This document shows, piece after piece, positions 54,607 through 62,572 of a stretch of DNA of 64,000 nucleotides. Under the pieces are notes generated by a model. That model did not search any database. It was not told the origin of the DNA and saw nothing but the letters and a program-made list of their open reading frames with translations. The DNA is from Blastococcus sp. CPCC 205250. Its GTDB lineage: Bacteria > Actinomycetota > Actinomycetes > Mycobacteriales > Geodermatophilaceae. The position numbers were made by a program, and so were the translations under genes. The stretch's first letter is position 1. The number at the start of each line of letters is the position of its first letter. The DNA is taken from positions 1 through 64,000 of the forward strand of contig NZ_JABGCG010000002.1 in NCBI RefSeq assembly GCF_019799925.1, written 5' to 3'.

Positions 54607-56283
54607 GTGTCCTCACCACCCTCAGGTCGGGCCGTGCCCCCGCCCGGACCGAGGGACCCCGACCTCGGCCCGCTGACCGCGGCCGTGCGCGCCGTCGCGG
54701 CCGGCGGCCGCCTGGAGGCGACGCTGCACGAGCTGGTCCGCGCGGCGACCGAGCACGCCGGCGCCCGCTACGGCGCCCTCGGGGTGCTCACCCCCGACGG
54801 CAGGCAGCTGGACCGGTTCGTCGTCGTCGGCACGACGGAGGAGGACGCGACCCGGATCGGCCGGCTGCCCTCCGGCGAGGGCATCCTGCGGCTGCTCGTC
54901 GACCACCCGGAGGTCCTGCGGCTCGACGACCTCGGCGCCCACCCGGCGTCGGTGGGCTTCCCCCCGGGACATCCGCCGATGCACTCGTTCCTCGGCGTCC
55001 CGGTGCGCGCCGGCCAGGCGGTCTTCGGGAACCTCTACCTCACCGAGAAGCGTGACGGGACCGGGTTCACGGCCGCCGACGAGGAGGTCGTGCTCGCACT
55101 CGCGGCGGCCGCGGGGCTGGCCGTGGAGAACGCCCGGCTGGCCGAGGCCGCCGAGCAGCGCCGCGCGTGGGTGCACGCAGGGGTCACGGTGGTGACCTCC
55201 CTGCTGTCGGGCGCCGACCCCGAGCGGGTGCTGCGCGAGGTCGCCGAACGGGTCGCCGAGCTCGCCGCGGCCGACCTCTGCGGGGTCCTGGTGCCCTCCG
55301 ACGAGACCGAGGAGGAGTTCACCGTGGTCGCGGCGGCCGGGGAGCAGGGCGCCGACACGGAGGGCGTGCGCCTGCCGATGGCGGGCACGCGGCTGCTGGC
55401 CGCACACCGGGCCGGGACGCCGGTCCTGCTGGACGACGTGACCTCGCGGGCCGAGCGCCAGCCGTACGCCCCGGTCATCCGCGAGCTGGTGGCCGAGGGC
55501 TTCGGGCCGGCGATGGTGCTGCCGCTCCCCGGACAGCCGAGCCCGGGGACGCTCGTCGCGCTGCGCCGGGACCGGCGGCCGGCCTACACGGCGGCCGACC
55601 TGGAGCTGGCGGCGTCCTTCGTCTCCCGGGTGGGGGTCGCCCTGGAACTGGCCCGGACGCGGATCCGGCAGCGGGACCTGGAGGTCGCCGCCGACCGGGA
55701 CCGCATCGCACGCGACCTGCACGACCACGTGGTGCAGCGGATCTACGCCACCGGCCTCGCGCTGGACCGGATCAGCCGGTCACTCGAGGACGGCGCCCCC
55801 GAGGCGGCCGCCCGCATCGCCGAGCGCGTGGACGAGCTCGACGAGACGATCGTCCGCATCCGGACCGCGATCTTCGAGCTGCACGACGCCGCCGAGGCCT
55901 CGCCGACCGCCGTCCGCAGCCGGCTGACCGAGGTCGTGCGCTCGGTGACCGAGGGACACGGGCTGCGGGTCGACCTGCGGGTCCGGGACAGCTCGGAGGA
56001 CCTCCCCGCCGAGCTGGTCCACGACGTCGTCGCCGTCGTCCGCGAACTGGTCACCAACGTCGTGCGGCACGCGGCCGCCACCCGGGTGACCGTCGAGGTG
56101 GAGGTCGACGGCGAGGTCGCGGTGGTGGTGACCGACGACGGCCGCGGCATGCCCACGGTCGCCGCCCGCAGCGGCCTGGCCAACCTCGCCGAGCGGGCCG
56201 AGCGGCGGGGCGGGCGCATGGTCGTCACCGCCGGGCCACCGGGCACCGCCGTGCGGTGGTCCACACCCCGCGCCCGCGCCTGA
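54607..56283 (+). CDS. DosS/DevS-like GAF-GAF sensor histidine kinase
   Basis: A 558-aa kinase close in length and layout to mycobacterial DosS. GAF-A (about 35-180) contains GFPPGHPPMHSFLGVPVRAG, where His122 or His126 matches the region of the heme ligand of DosS, and GNLYLTEKRDGTGF. GAF-B spans about 195-345. The HisKA_3 box is DRIARDLHDHVVQRIYA (His372), and the ATPase has ELVTNVVRHAAATRVTV and DDGRGMP. Heme-based sensing of O2, NO or CO is inferred. It ends 4 bp from the end of the convergent response-regulator gene. Confidence 0.85.
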   Translation: MSSPPSGRAVPPPGPRDPDLGPLTAAVRAVAAGGRLEATLHELVRAATEHAGARYGALGVLTPDGRQLDRFVVVGTTEEDATRIGRLPSGEGILRLLVDHPEVLRLDDLGAHPASVGFPPGHPPMHSFLGVPVRAGQAVFGNLYLTEKRDGTGFTAADEEVVLALAAAAGLAVENARLAEAAEQRRAWVHAGVTVVTSLLSGADPERVLREVAERVAELAAADLCGVLVPSDETEEEFTVVAAAGEQGADTEGVRLPMAGTRLLAAHRAGTPVLLDDVTSRAERQPYAPVIRELVAEGFGPAMVLPLPGQPSPGTLVALRRDRRPAYTAADLELAASFVSRVGVALELARTRIRQRDLEVAADRDRIARDLHDHVVQRIYATGLALDRISRSLEDGAPEAAARIAERVDELDETIVRIRTAIFELHDAAEASPTAVRSRLTEVVRSVTEGHGLRVDLRVRDSSEDLPAELVHDVVAVVRELVTNVVRHAAATRVTVEVEVDGEVAVVVTDDGRGMPTVAARSGLANLAERAERRGGRMVVTAGPPGTAVRWSTPRARA

Positions 56284-56287
56284 CACC

Positions 56288-56941
56288 TCAGCGGTCGCGG
56301 AGCTCCGTGGCGAGGATGGCCGCCTGCGTGCGCCGCTCGAGGTTGAGCTTGGCCAGCAGGTGGCTGGTGTAGTTCTTCACCGTCTTCTCGGCCAGGCCCA
56401 TCCGCTCGCCGATCTGCCGGTTGGTCAGGCCCTCGCCGATCAGCCGCAGCACCGTGCGCTCCTGCTCGGTCAGGGTGGCCAGCCGCCGGGTGCGGTCGAC
56501 GTCGCGCGGCCGCGCCGCCACCGGGGCGGGCGGCGCGACGCCGTAGTGCACGCCGCCGGCGGCCACCGTGCGGACGGCGGACACCAACGCCGCACCGCGC
56601 ACCTGCTTGAGCAGGTAGCCCGCCGCTCCGGCCGCGGCCGCGGCGGCGACGGCCTCCTCGTCGGCGTAGCTGGTCAGCACCAGGCAGCGCAGTCCGGGCA
56701 CCCGCTCGCGCAGCCGGCGGCAGACCTCCGCGCCGTCGCCGTCGGGCAGCCGCATGTCGACGACGGTCACGTCGGGCCGGACCGCGGGCACGCGCGCCAG
56801 CGCTTCGGCGACCGAACCGGCCTCACCGACGACGACGATGGCCGGGTCGTCCTCGAGCACCTCGGCCACGCCCCGGCGCACGACCTCGTGGTCGTCGACC
56901 AGGAAGACCCGCACGGACGGCACGGAGTTCGCCACGCACAC
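56288..56941 (-). CDS. DosR/DevR-like NarL-family response regulator
   Basis: A 217-aa regulator. Receiver: VRVFLVDDHEVVRRGVAEVL, phospho-acceptor Asp62 in VTVVDMRLPDGDGAEVC, and conserved Lys in GAAGYLLKQVRG. LuxR-type HTH: TLTEQERTVLRLIGEGLTNR and GLAEKTVKNYTSHLLAKLN. Both match mycobacterial DosR well. It converges with the DosS-like kinase, with only 4 bp between stops. GTG 56941 is chosen; other GTGs follow within ten codons. An inverted repeat lies just upstream. Confidence 0.85.
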   Translation of the reverse strand: MCVANSVPSVRVFLVDDHEVVRRGVAEVLEDDPAIVVVGEAGSVAEALARVPAVRPDVTVVDMRLPDGDGAEVCRRLRERVPGLRCLVLTSYADEEAVAAAAAAGAAGYLLKQVRGAALVSAVRTVAAGGVHYGVAPPAPVAARPRDVDRTRRLATLTEQERTVLRLIGEGLTNRQIGERMGLAEKTVKNYTSHLLAKLNLERRTQAAILATELRDR

Positions 56942-56946
56942 CGCCT

Positions 56947-56985
56947 CTCTCTGTGAGCGGCATCACAGCCGCACGTGACAGAGAG
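56947..56985. promoter_or_regulatory. Inverted repeat upstream of the DosR-like gene
   Basis: CTCTCTGT (56947-56954) and ACAGAGAG (56978-56985) are perfect complements, and inside them GCGGC and GCCGC also pair. It lies just upstream of the regulator start and downstream of the type III PKS, so it may be an operator or a terminator for the PKS operon. Confidence 0.45.
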
Positions 56986-57028
56986 TAGTGCCTGCAGGTC
57001 CGGCCCACACCTCGAACGGTCGCGGCAA

Positions 57029-58057
57029 TCAGGCCGGCATCAGGAGTGCGGCGTACAGCGTCAACCCGGGTCCGAACGCCATGACCACCACGGGACCCTC
57101 GACGTCGGCGAGCTCGTCGAGGACGAGCAGCACGGTCGCGGACGAACAGTTCCCGTGCTGGGCGAGCACGCTGCGTGACGCCGCCATCTGCTCCTCGGCC
57201 AGTCCCAGCTCGTCGCGGACCACGTCGAGGATGCGCGGCCCCCCGGGGTGCACCGCCCACCCCGCCACGTCCTCCACCCGCAGGCCGGCCTCGGCCAGCA
57301 GCTCGTCGACGACGTCCCCGACGTGCCGGGACAGGACGTCGGGGACCCGCGGGGACAGGCCCATGCGGAAGCCCAGGTCGGTGACGTCCCAGGTCATGAG
57401 GTCGGCGGTGGAGCTGTCGGTGCGGGCCACGACGCCGGCGATCCGCCGGCCCGCGCCCGCGCCGGGCTGCACGACGACCGCGGCGGCGGCGTCGGAGAAC
57501 AGCGCGTGCGCGACCACCTGCTGCAGGTCCCGCTGCGCGGGCTGCACGTGCAGGCTGGTCAGCTCGCAGCACAGCAGGACGGCCGGCTTCCCGCGTGCGG
57601 TGACGTAGTCGCCCACGGCGGCCAGCCCCGGCAGCGCCGCGTAGCAGCCCATGTGCCCCACGAGCAGCCGCTGCAGGCCGGGGGGCATGCCCAGGTCGCT
57701 GGCCAGCCGGATGTCCAGGCCGGGGGTGGCGTACCCGGTGCAGGTGGCGACGGCGAACATGCCGACGTCCCCCGGCGCGAGCCCGGCGCTGTCCAGCGCC
57801 GCGGCGACCGCCTGCTTGCCCAGCGGCAGCGCCTCCTGCACGTAGCGCGCCATGCGCGCGCCGGTGCTCCAGTTGCTGAGGTCCTCGTCGATCGGGTTGG
57901 CCACGGCGTGCCGGGTGCGCACGCCGGCGCCGGCGAAGATGCGCTGGGCCGCGCGCACGCCCTCGTAGTGCGTGGCGAAGAACCCCTCCCAGGCCGCCTC
58001 CTGGTCCAGGGTCGCGGGGAGCGCCGCCCCGGACCCGGTGACGACCGCGCTCACCAC
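57029..58057 (-). CDS. Type III polyketide synthase (chalcone/stilbene synthase family)
   Basis: A 342-aa homodimeric-type synthase. The catalytic triad is present: Cys137 in LVGHMGCYAALPGL, His269 in GWAVHPGGPRI and Asn302 in LAQHGNCSSATV. YATPGLDIRLASDLGMPPGLQ and FGPGLTLYAALL are further marks. It likely extends a starter acyl-CoA with malonyl-CoA to a resorcinol, pyrone or phloroglucinol. A methyltransferase and a DUF3140 gene lie upstream in the same direction, so the product may be methylated. GTG GTG forms the start. Confidence 0.9.
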   Translation of the reverse strand: MVSAVVTGSGAALPATLDQEAAWEGFFATHYEGVRAAQRIFAGAGVRTRHAVANPIDEDLSNWSTGARMARYVQEALPLGKQAVAAALDSAGLAPGDVGMFAVATCTGYATPGLDIRLASDLGMPPGLQRLLVGHMGCYAALPGLAAVGDYVTARGKPAVLLCCELTSLHVQPAQRDLQQVVAHALFSDAAAAVVVQPGAGAGRRIAGVVARTDSSTADLMTWDVTDLGFRMGLSPRVPDVLSRHVGDVVDELLAEAGLRVEDVAGWAVHPGGPRILDVVRDELGLAEEQMAASRSVLAQHGNCSSATVLLVLDELADVEGPVVVMAFGPGLTLYAALLMPA

Positions 58058-58135
58058 TGCCGCTCCCGGACGTCCGTGCTGCTCAGCGAGGCGCTCATCA
58101 CTCGACGGTAAGCGGGGACGGCGATCCGTGCCGCC

Positions 58136-58912
58136 TCACCGGGTCGCGCCCAGCCGGTCCGGCCCTGGCGCTGTGGCGCGCTTCACCCCGTAGCCGGCGA
58201 AGAGCACCGTGGTGAGCGGGATGCGCCGCATGCGCACGCCGGCCCGCCGGCCGCGGCGCCAGGCCACCAGGTCGCGGACCGACGGGCGGAGCCCGACCAG
58301 CCGCAGGTCCAGCCCGAGCCGGTCCGCGGCGGCCAGCAGCCGGCGCCGGTCGACGAACAGCGCGGGGTCGTGGATGCCCGGTGGGGGGCCGCCGGGGAGC
58401 CGCTCGAACAGGTCGACGGCGATCCACCCGGCCAGCCGGGTGGCCGCGATCGCGTCGATGACCAGCGTGCCGCCGGGGCGGAGCAGGCGGGCGCACTCGG
58501 CGAGGACGGCGACGTCGTCCTCGACGTGCTCGAGCACCTCCCCCGCCACGACGACGTCGGTGCACCCGTCGGCCAGCGGCACCTGGAGCACCGACGCCCG
58601 CACGGGGAGCACGCCGTGCTCGCGCGCCGTGACCAGCCCGGAGAGGTTGAGGTCGACCCCCACGTGCCGGTACCCCAGCCGGGCGGCGTGCGGGGCCATC
58701 AGGCCACCGCCGCAGGCCAGGTCCACGAGGAGGGCGCCCGGCTCGGGTGCCGGCGGGATCTGCTCGGCGCGGGCGGCGGCGAGCCAGTGCAGCATCGCGA
58801 AGCCCCCGGCCGGCTCCCACCACTGGTCGGCCAGGTCGTCGTACTGCGCGAGGTCGTTGCGCCGGGGGTCCGTGCGTCCCATGGTCCTGCGCGGCATGGT
58901 CGTGCGCGGCAT
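58136..58912 (-). CDS. SAM-dependent methyltransferase, UbiG-like, partner of the type III PKS
   Basis: A 258-aa class I methyltransferase. LLVDLACGGGLMAPHAARLG is motif I, VGVDLNLSGLVTAREHGVLP motif II, DVVVAGEVLEHVEDD motif post-II, and LRPGGTLVIDAIAATRLAGW motif III; DDLADQWWEPAGGFAMLHWL resembles the UbiG N-terminus. O-methylation of a phenolic type III PKS product is a natural guess from context. ATG 58912 has AGGGAG nearby; two more in-frame ATGs follow. It lies 8 bp after DUF3140 and 78 bp before the PKS start. Confidence 0.82.
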   Translation of the reverse strand: MPRTTMPRRTMGRTDPRRNDLAQYDDLADQWWEPAGGFAMLHWLAAARAEQIPPAPEPGALLVDLACGGGLMAPHAARLGYRHVGVDLNLSGLVTAREHGVLPVRASVLQVPLADGCTDVVVAGEVLEHVEDDVAVLAECARLLRPGGTLVIDAIAATRLAGWIAVDLFERLPGGPPPGIHDPALFVDRRRLLAAADRLGLDLRLVGLRPSVRDLVAWRRGRRAGVRMRRIPLTTVLFAGYGVKRATAPGPDRLGATR

Positions 58913-58920
58913 GCGGCTCC

Positions 58921-59265
58921 CTAGCTCTTCTTCAGCGGGTCGTGGCCCCAGTTCATCAGGGAGTAGCGCCACTTCGAGGACTCGACGTCCTCCTTCTTCG
59001 GCTCCTGGGCCAGGTGGCGCTGCACGTAGCCGTGGACCTTGCGCATGTGCGCGTAGTCGTCGTCGGTCAGGTCCGCCTGCTTGGTCTTCAGCAGCTCGAC
59101 GATGCGGCGCCCGGACTCGTGCCCGGTCGACTCGCCCGCACCGCCGCTCTTCTGCCCGACCGCCTGCGACTCCTCGCTCTGCAGCCACTCGTCGAGCTCC
59201 TTCGGCGTCATGTTGACCGCCTCGCCGAACTCGCGCCGGATGGTGTCGTGGTCGTCGTCGGCCAT
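58921..59265 (-). CDS. DUF3140-family protein
   Basis: A 114-aa charged, soluble protein: DTIRREFGEAVNMTPKELDE, WLQSEESQAVGQKSG, GHESGRRIVELLKTKQADLT, DDDYAHMRKVHGYVQRHLAQ and a terminal SKWRYSLMNWGHDPLKKS. This matches DUF3140, a small family widespread in bacteria and of unknown, possibly nucleic-acid-related function. GAGGAGG precedes the ATG at 59265. It is the first gene of the DUF3140-methyltransferase-PKS unit. Confidence 0.82.
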   Translation of the reverse strand: MADDDHDTIRREFGEAVNMTPKELDEWLQSEESQAVGQKSGGAGESTGHESGRRIVELLKTKQADLTDDDYAHMRKVHGYVQRHLAQEPKKEDVESSKWRYSLMNWGHDPLKKS

Positions 59266-59356
59266 GCGTCCTCCTCGGTCGTGCCAGATCGGGTCGCCCA
59301 CCCCCTACCCGGCGACCCGCGGCCGGGAACGGCGGACGGTGCGCAGGTCGGGCAGG

Positions 59357-59929
59357 GTGGACCGGGTGGGATCACCGGACGACCGGTTCGACGCCTCGGC
59401 GGCGCGGCGCAGCGCCGAGGCCCGCGGCGAGACCCTCGACCAGCTGCTGGACCGCAACCTGGCCGAGCTGCTCCAGGAGCTGCGGGTGGCGATCACCGGC
59501 GTCCAGGTGCTGTTCGCCTTCCTCCTCGGGCTGGCCTTCACCCAGCGCTTCGCCGACCTCGACGGCTTCGGCGTCACGGTCTACACGGTCACGCTGATGA
59601 CCACCGCGCTGGCGACGGTGCTGCTCATCGCCCCGGTGTCGTTCCACCGCCTGGTGTTCCGGCGGCGGCAGAAGGGCGCGCTCATCCGGGTCGGCGACCT
59701 CATGCTGCGCGCGGGACTGGCCATGCTCGTGCTCGCCATCAGCGCCGGCACGCTGCTCGTCCTGGACGTCGCGCTCGGCCGGGGCGCGGCGGTGGCCGGC
59801 GGCGGGCTCGTGCTGCTCACCGGCGCCCTCACCTGGTACGCGCTGCCGCTGTGGGCCCGCCGTCCCGGTTTCCCGGCCGGGCCTGCGGATACAGCCCCGG
59901 ACACCGACCCCGAGGGAGGACCACGATGA
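59357..59929 (+). CDS. DUF6328-like membrane protein
   Basis: A 190-aa membrane protein. An N-terminal polar region (to about 45) leads to four helices: ELRVAITGVQVLFAFLLGLA; YTVTLMTTALATVLLIAPV; DLMLRAGLAMLVLAISAGTL; GGLVLLTGALTWYALPLW, with the charged loop RLVFRRRQKGALIR after the second. The tail is Pro/Asp-rich. This fits DUF6328. GTG 59357 or 59366 is the start. The stop overlaps the start of a 53-residue protein (ATGA). The function is unknown. Confidence 0.72.
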   Translation: MDRVGSPDDRFDASAARRSAEARGETLDQLLDRNLAELLQELRVAITGVQVLFAFLLGLAFTQRFADLDGFGVTVYTVTLMTTALATVLLIAPVSFHRLVFRRRQKGALIRVGDLMLRAGLAMLVLAISAGTLLVLDVALGRGAAVAGGGLVLLTGALTWYALPLWARRPGFPAGPADTAPDTDPEGGPR

Positions 59930-60087
59930 GCGAGCCAGGCAGCGGTCGCACGCCGCACCCCGAGCAGCCCGCCGAGAGCGGTGAGCAGGAGCCGGGCCAG
60001 GAGCAGGAGGGCCGCACGCCCCACTCCGAGCAGCCCGCCGAGGGCGCGGACCGGGGCGGGGACGAGGGCGCCGACACCCCGTCCTGA
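59926..60087 (+). CDS. Small acidic disordered protein coupled to the DUF6328-like gene
   Basis: A 53-residue protein with GGGAGGA 5 nt upstream of ATG, which sits in the ATGA overlap with the preceding stop. The sequence is Glu/Gly/Pro-rich with an internal repeat (GRTPHPEQPAE and GRTPHSEQPAE) and no hydrophobic segment. It is followed by the terminator at 60106. No relative can be named. The strong ribosome site and coupling argue that it is really translated. Confidence 0.6.
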   Translation: MSEPGSGRTPHPEQPAESGEQEPGQEQEGRTPHSEQPAEGADRGGDEGADTPS

Positions 60088-60105
60088 CCGCCTCACCCGA
60101 GCCTC

Positions 60106-60149
60106 CGACGTCCCGCATCGATCTCGCGATGCGGGACGTCGTCTCTCTT
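60106..60149 (+). terminator. Perfect 15-bp rho-independent-like terminator
   Basis: CGACGTCCCGCATCG (60106-60120) pairs perfectly with 60127-60141 across a 6-nt loop and is followed by TCTCTCTT, the most convincing intrinsic terminator in the window. It ends the DUF6328/small protein unit. Confidence 0.85.
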
Positions 60150-60177
60150 GACGCTCCACGGGCGCGTGCCCTAGCGT
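60148..60177 (+). promoter_or_regulatory. Promoter for the small peptide-oxygenase transcript
   Basis: TTGACG (60148-60153) and TAGCGT (60172-60177) are separated by 18 nt and resemble SigA-type -35/-10 boxes. The spacing to the peptide gene at 60219 leaves a leader of about 35 nt. It starts where the preceding terminator ends. Confidence 0.6.
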
Positions 60178-60218
60178 CGTCGGCACCGCTCGCGCAGGCA
60201 CCACAGGGGAGGCAGACC

Positions 60219-60305
60219 GTGACCGCATCCGGCACGCCCGCCCCGTCCCTGCGTCCGAGCATCCGCCCCGGCACCGCTGCCGGGGCCGTCCAGGTCCCCT
60301 TCTGA
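60219..60305 (+). CDS. Candidate 28-residue leader or precursor peptide
   Basis: GTG with GGGGAGG 6 nt upstream opens a frame of 28 codons ending at TGA 60305. The peptide is Ala/Pro/Gly/Ser-rich, begins VTASGTPAPSLRPSIRPG and ends AAGAVQVPF, with no Cys. A stem-loop follows at 60320-60346 and then the oxygenase gene. It could be a regulatory leader peptide, a small functional peptide or a modified-peptide precursor. It is not similar to anything I recognise. The rest of the 331-bp gap has only the terminator, promoter and stem-loop. Confidence 0.45.
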   Translation: MTASGTPAPSLRPSIRPGTAAGAVQVPF

Positions 60306-60319
60306 CCTCCCGCGCCCCA

Positions 60320-60346
60320 GCCCGCCGACTCCCGACGTCGGCGGGC
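60320..60346 (+). promoter_or_regulatory. Stem-loop between the small peptide gene and the oxygenase
   Basis: GCCCGCCGA (60320-60328) pairs perfectly with TCGGCGGGC (60338-60346) across a 9-nt loop, 15 bp after the peptide stop and 73 bp before the oxygenase start. It could be an attenuator or a processing site. Confidence 0.55.
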
Positions 60347-60418
60347 CGGTGGCGCATCCCCCGTGCCCCGCCGCCCCGCACGACCGTCCCAGCGCACCCA
60401 GTCCCCCGGAGGAACCCC

Positions 60419-61498
60419 ATGACCAGCACCGTCTCCCTGTCCCCGGTGGAGGGACCCGCCGCGTGGCGCGGCGACGTCCTGTCGCAGTCCACCGAGTGGG
60501 TCTACGAGCTCTCCGACGCCGAGCGCACCGAGCTCGAGGAGGTGGGCCGCCGGTTCGTCGCCGACGACCCCGACCTGCGCGCCGTGACCGCCGAGCAGTA
60601 CCCGATCCCGGGCAACGCCGAGCACCTGCGCGAGGTGGCCGAGCAGCTCGACAGCGGCCGCGGCTTCATCCTGGTGCGCGGCCTGCGCACCGAGGAGTAC
60701 GGCGACGTGCTGGCCAGCGCCATCTTCTTCGTCATCGGCCTGCACCTGGGCGTGCCGATGAAGCAGAACGAGGTCGGCGACCTGCTCGACCACGTCATCG
60801 CCACCTCGAACCTCACGATGGCCGACGGCGCGCTGCCCTCCCGGGTGCGCGACCGGCTGCCCTTCCACTCCGACAGCTCCGACGTCGTCGCCCTCATGTG
60901 CCTGCGCGGCGCGAAGGCCGGCGGCTCGAGCAGCCTGGTCAGCGGCGCGACGATCTACAACGAGATCCTCCGCCGCCGCCCCGACCTCGCGCCCCTGCTG
61001 TTCGAGACCTGGTACTGGGACTGGAAGGCGCAGGACAAGGACGCGCCGGCCGACTGGTACACCTCCCCCATCTGCAGCTGGGTCGACGGCGTCTTCTCCA
61101 GCTACGCCGGCAGCTCGATGATCGAGTCCGCGCAGCGCTTCCCCGACGTGCCGCGGCTGACCGAGGCGCAGCAGGAGCTGCTGGCCCTCTACGACGAGGT
61201 GTCGCAGGAGGAGGGCCTGCCGATCGACATGGACTTCCAGCCCGGCGACGTCCAGTGGCTGCTGAACTACGCCGCCCTGCACTCGCGGACCTCCTACGAG
61301 GACTTCCCCGAGGTGGAGCGCCGTCGCCACCTGCTGCGGCTGTGGCTGCGCCGTGACGTCGGCCGGCCGCTGGTCGAGGACTTCGGCAAGAACTCCGTCG
61401 TCCAGGGCCGCGACAGCGCCCGCAGCGACAAGGAGGACGCGGAGCGCATCTCGCACATCGCCAGCGCCGCCGTCCCGGACATGAACTGGGGGCTCTAG
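60419..61498 (+). CDS. TauD/clavaminate-synthase-like Fe(II)/2-oxoglutarate oxygenase
   Basis: A 359-aa oxygenase. The facial triad is His150 and Asp152 (RLPFHSDSSDVVAL) and His288 (NYAALHSRTSYED); Arg304 or Arg307 in RRRHLLRLWLRRD binds 2-oxoglutarate. RGFILVRGLRTEEYG, LGVPMKQNEVGDLLD and FQPGDVQWLLNYAALHSR fit the clavaminate synthase-like/VioC branch, which hydroxylates amino acids or peptides. GGAGGAA precedes the ATG. The substrate is unknown; the upstream small peptide is an intriguing candidate partner. Confidence 0.83.
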   Translation: MTSTVSLSPVEGPAAWRGDVLSQSTEWVYELSDAERTELEEVGRRFVADDPDLRAVTAEQYPIPGNAEHLREVAEQLDSGRGFILVRGLRTEEYGDVLASAIFFVIGLHLGVPMKQNEVGDLLDHVIATSNLTMADGALPSRVRDRLPFHSDSSDVVALMCLRGAKAGGSSSLVSGATIYNEILRRRPDLAPLLFETWYWDWKAQDKDAPADWYTSPICSWVDGVFSSYAGSSMIESAQRFPDVPRLTEAQQELLALYDEVSQEEGLPIDMDFQPGDVQWLLNYAALHSRTSYEDFPEVERRRHLLRLWLRRDVGRPLVEDFGKNSVVQGRDSARSDKEDAERISHIASAAVPDMNWGL

Positions 61499-61629
61499 CC
61501 TCCGGCTGCCCTGCAGGAGCCCGCCGCGAGCCTGCGAGTGGTGGGAGGCAGGGTGGTCCTCCCCGGCGGCGGGTGCCCACGTGGCCCCGCCGCCGGCTGC
61601 TGTCCACCGCTCCGAGACCGGGAGGTCCG

Positions 61630-62565
61630 TTGTCCGTCACCGTCGTCGGCAGCCTCAACGAGGACGTGCTCGTCACCGTCGACCGCCTCCCCGGCCGCGG
61701 GGAGACCGTCATCGGGCGCGCCTCGGCGACCGCGCCCGGCGGCAAGGGCGCCAACCAGGCCGCCGCCGCCGGCCGGCTGGGTCCCGGGGTGCACATGGTC
61801 GGCCGGGTCGGCGACGACCCCGCCGGCGCCCGCATGCAGGCCGCCCTCGCCGAGTGCCGCGTCAACGTCAGCCGCGTGCACCGCACGGCCGGGGTGCCCA
61901 CCGGCTCCGCCACCATCCCGGTGGAGAGCGGCAGCGGGGAGAACCTGATCGTCGTCGTCCCGGGCGCCAACGCGGCGCTGACGCCCGAGGACGTGGACGT
62001 CGCGCCCGTGCAGCGCGCCGACGTCCTGCTGCTGCAGCTCGAGGTGCCGGTGGAGACCGTCACCGCGGCCGCCCGCGCCGCCGACGGCACCGTGGTGCTC
62101 AACCCCGCGCCGCCCGCGCCGCTGCCCGCGGAGCTGCTGGAGCGGGTCGACGTCCTCGTGCCCAACGAGCACGAGCTCGCCGCGCTGTCCGGCGTCCCGG
62201 ACACCGAGCGGTCCCCGTCCGAGGTGGCGGCGCTGGCCCGCGAGCTGGCGAAGGGTCTCCGGGCCGCGGTGGTCGTCACCGTGGGCGCGCGCGGGGCCGT
62301 CGTCGTCCCGGCCGACGGCGGGACGGCGCTGCTGCAGCCCCCGCCGCCCGTGACGCCCGTCGACACGACCGGCGCCGGGGACTGCTTCTGCGGCGCCCTG
62401 TGCCAGGCGCTGGCCCGCGGGCAGGCCCTCCCCGAGGCGGTCCGCTACGCCGCGACCGCGGCCGCGCTGTCGACCACCGGTCCCGGTGCCCGCGGGGCGC
62501 TGCCGGCCAACCGCGACGTCCAGAAGGCGCTGGAGCGGACCCCGGCGGCCCAGCCGCTCGGCTAG
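61630..62565 (+). CDS. Ribokinase-like PfkB-family sugar kinase
   Basis: A 311-aa PfkB-family kinase: SVTVVGSLNEDVLVTVDRLP start, GGKGANQAAAAGRLG and NPAPPAPLP, VPNEHELAALSG, and the catalytic signature VDTTGAGDCFCGALCQAL with the base Asp. This fits RbsK, phosphorylating ribose to ribose-5-phosphate. The start is an uncommon TTG at 61630 with GGAGG 4 nt upstream; no ATG/GTG has a better site. It ends 8 bp before repeat element C, which separates it from the convergent M20-like gene. Confidence 0.85.
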   Translation: MSVTVVGSLNEDVLVTVDRLPGRGETVIGRASATAPGGKGANQAAAAGRLGPGVHMVGRVGDDPAGARMQAALAECRVNVSRVHRTAGVPTGSATIPVESGSGENLIVVVPGANAALTPEDVDVAPVQRADVLLLQLEVPVETVTAAARAADGTVVLNPAPPAPLPAELLERVDVLVPNEHELAALSGVPDTERSPSEVAALARELAKGLRAAVVVTVGARGAVVVPADGGTALLQPPPPVTPVDTTGAGDCFCGALCQALARGQALPEAVRYAATAAALSTTGPGARGALPANRDVQKALERTPAAQPLG

Positions 62566-62572
62566 CCCTCGA

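Noticed and set aside
60219..60305. Cysteine-responsive leader peptide of the type known upstream of sulfur genes in actinobacteria
   Set aside because: The peptide contains no cysteine, and the downstream gene is a clavaminate-synthase-like rather than a clear taurine/sulfur gene.
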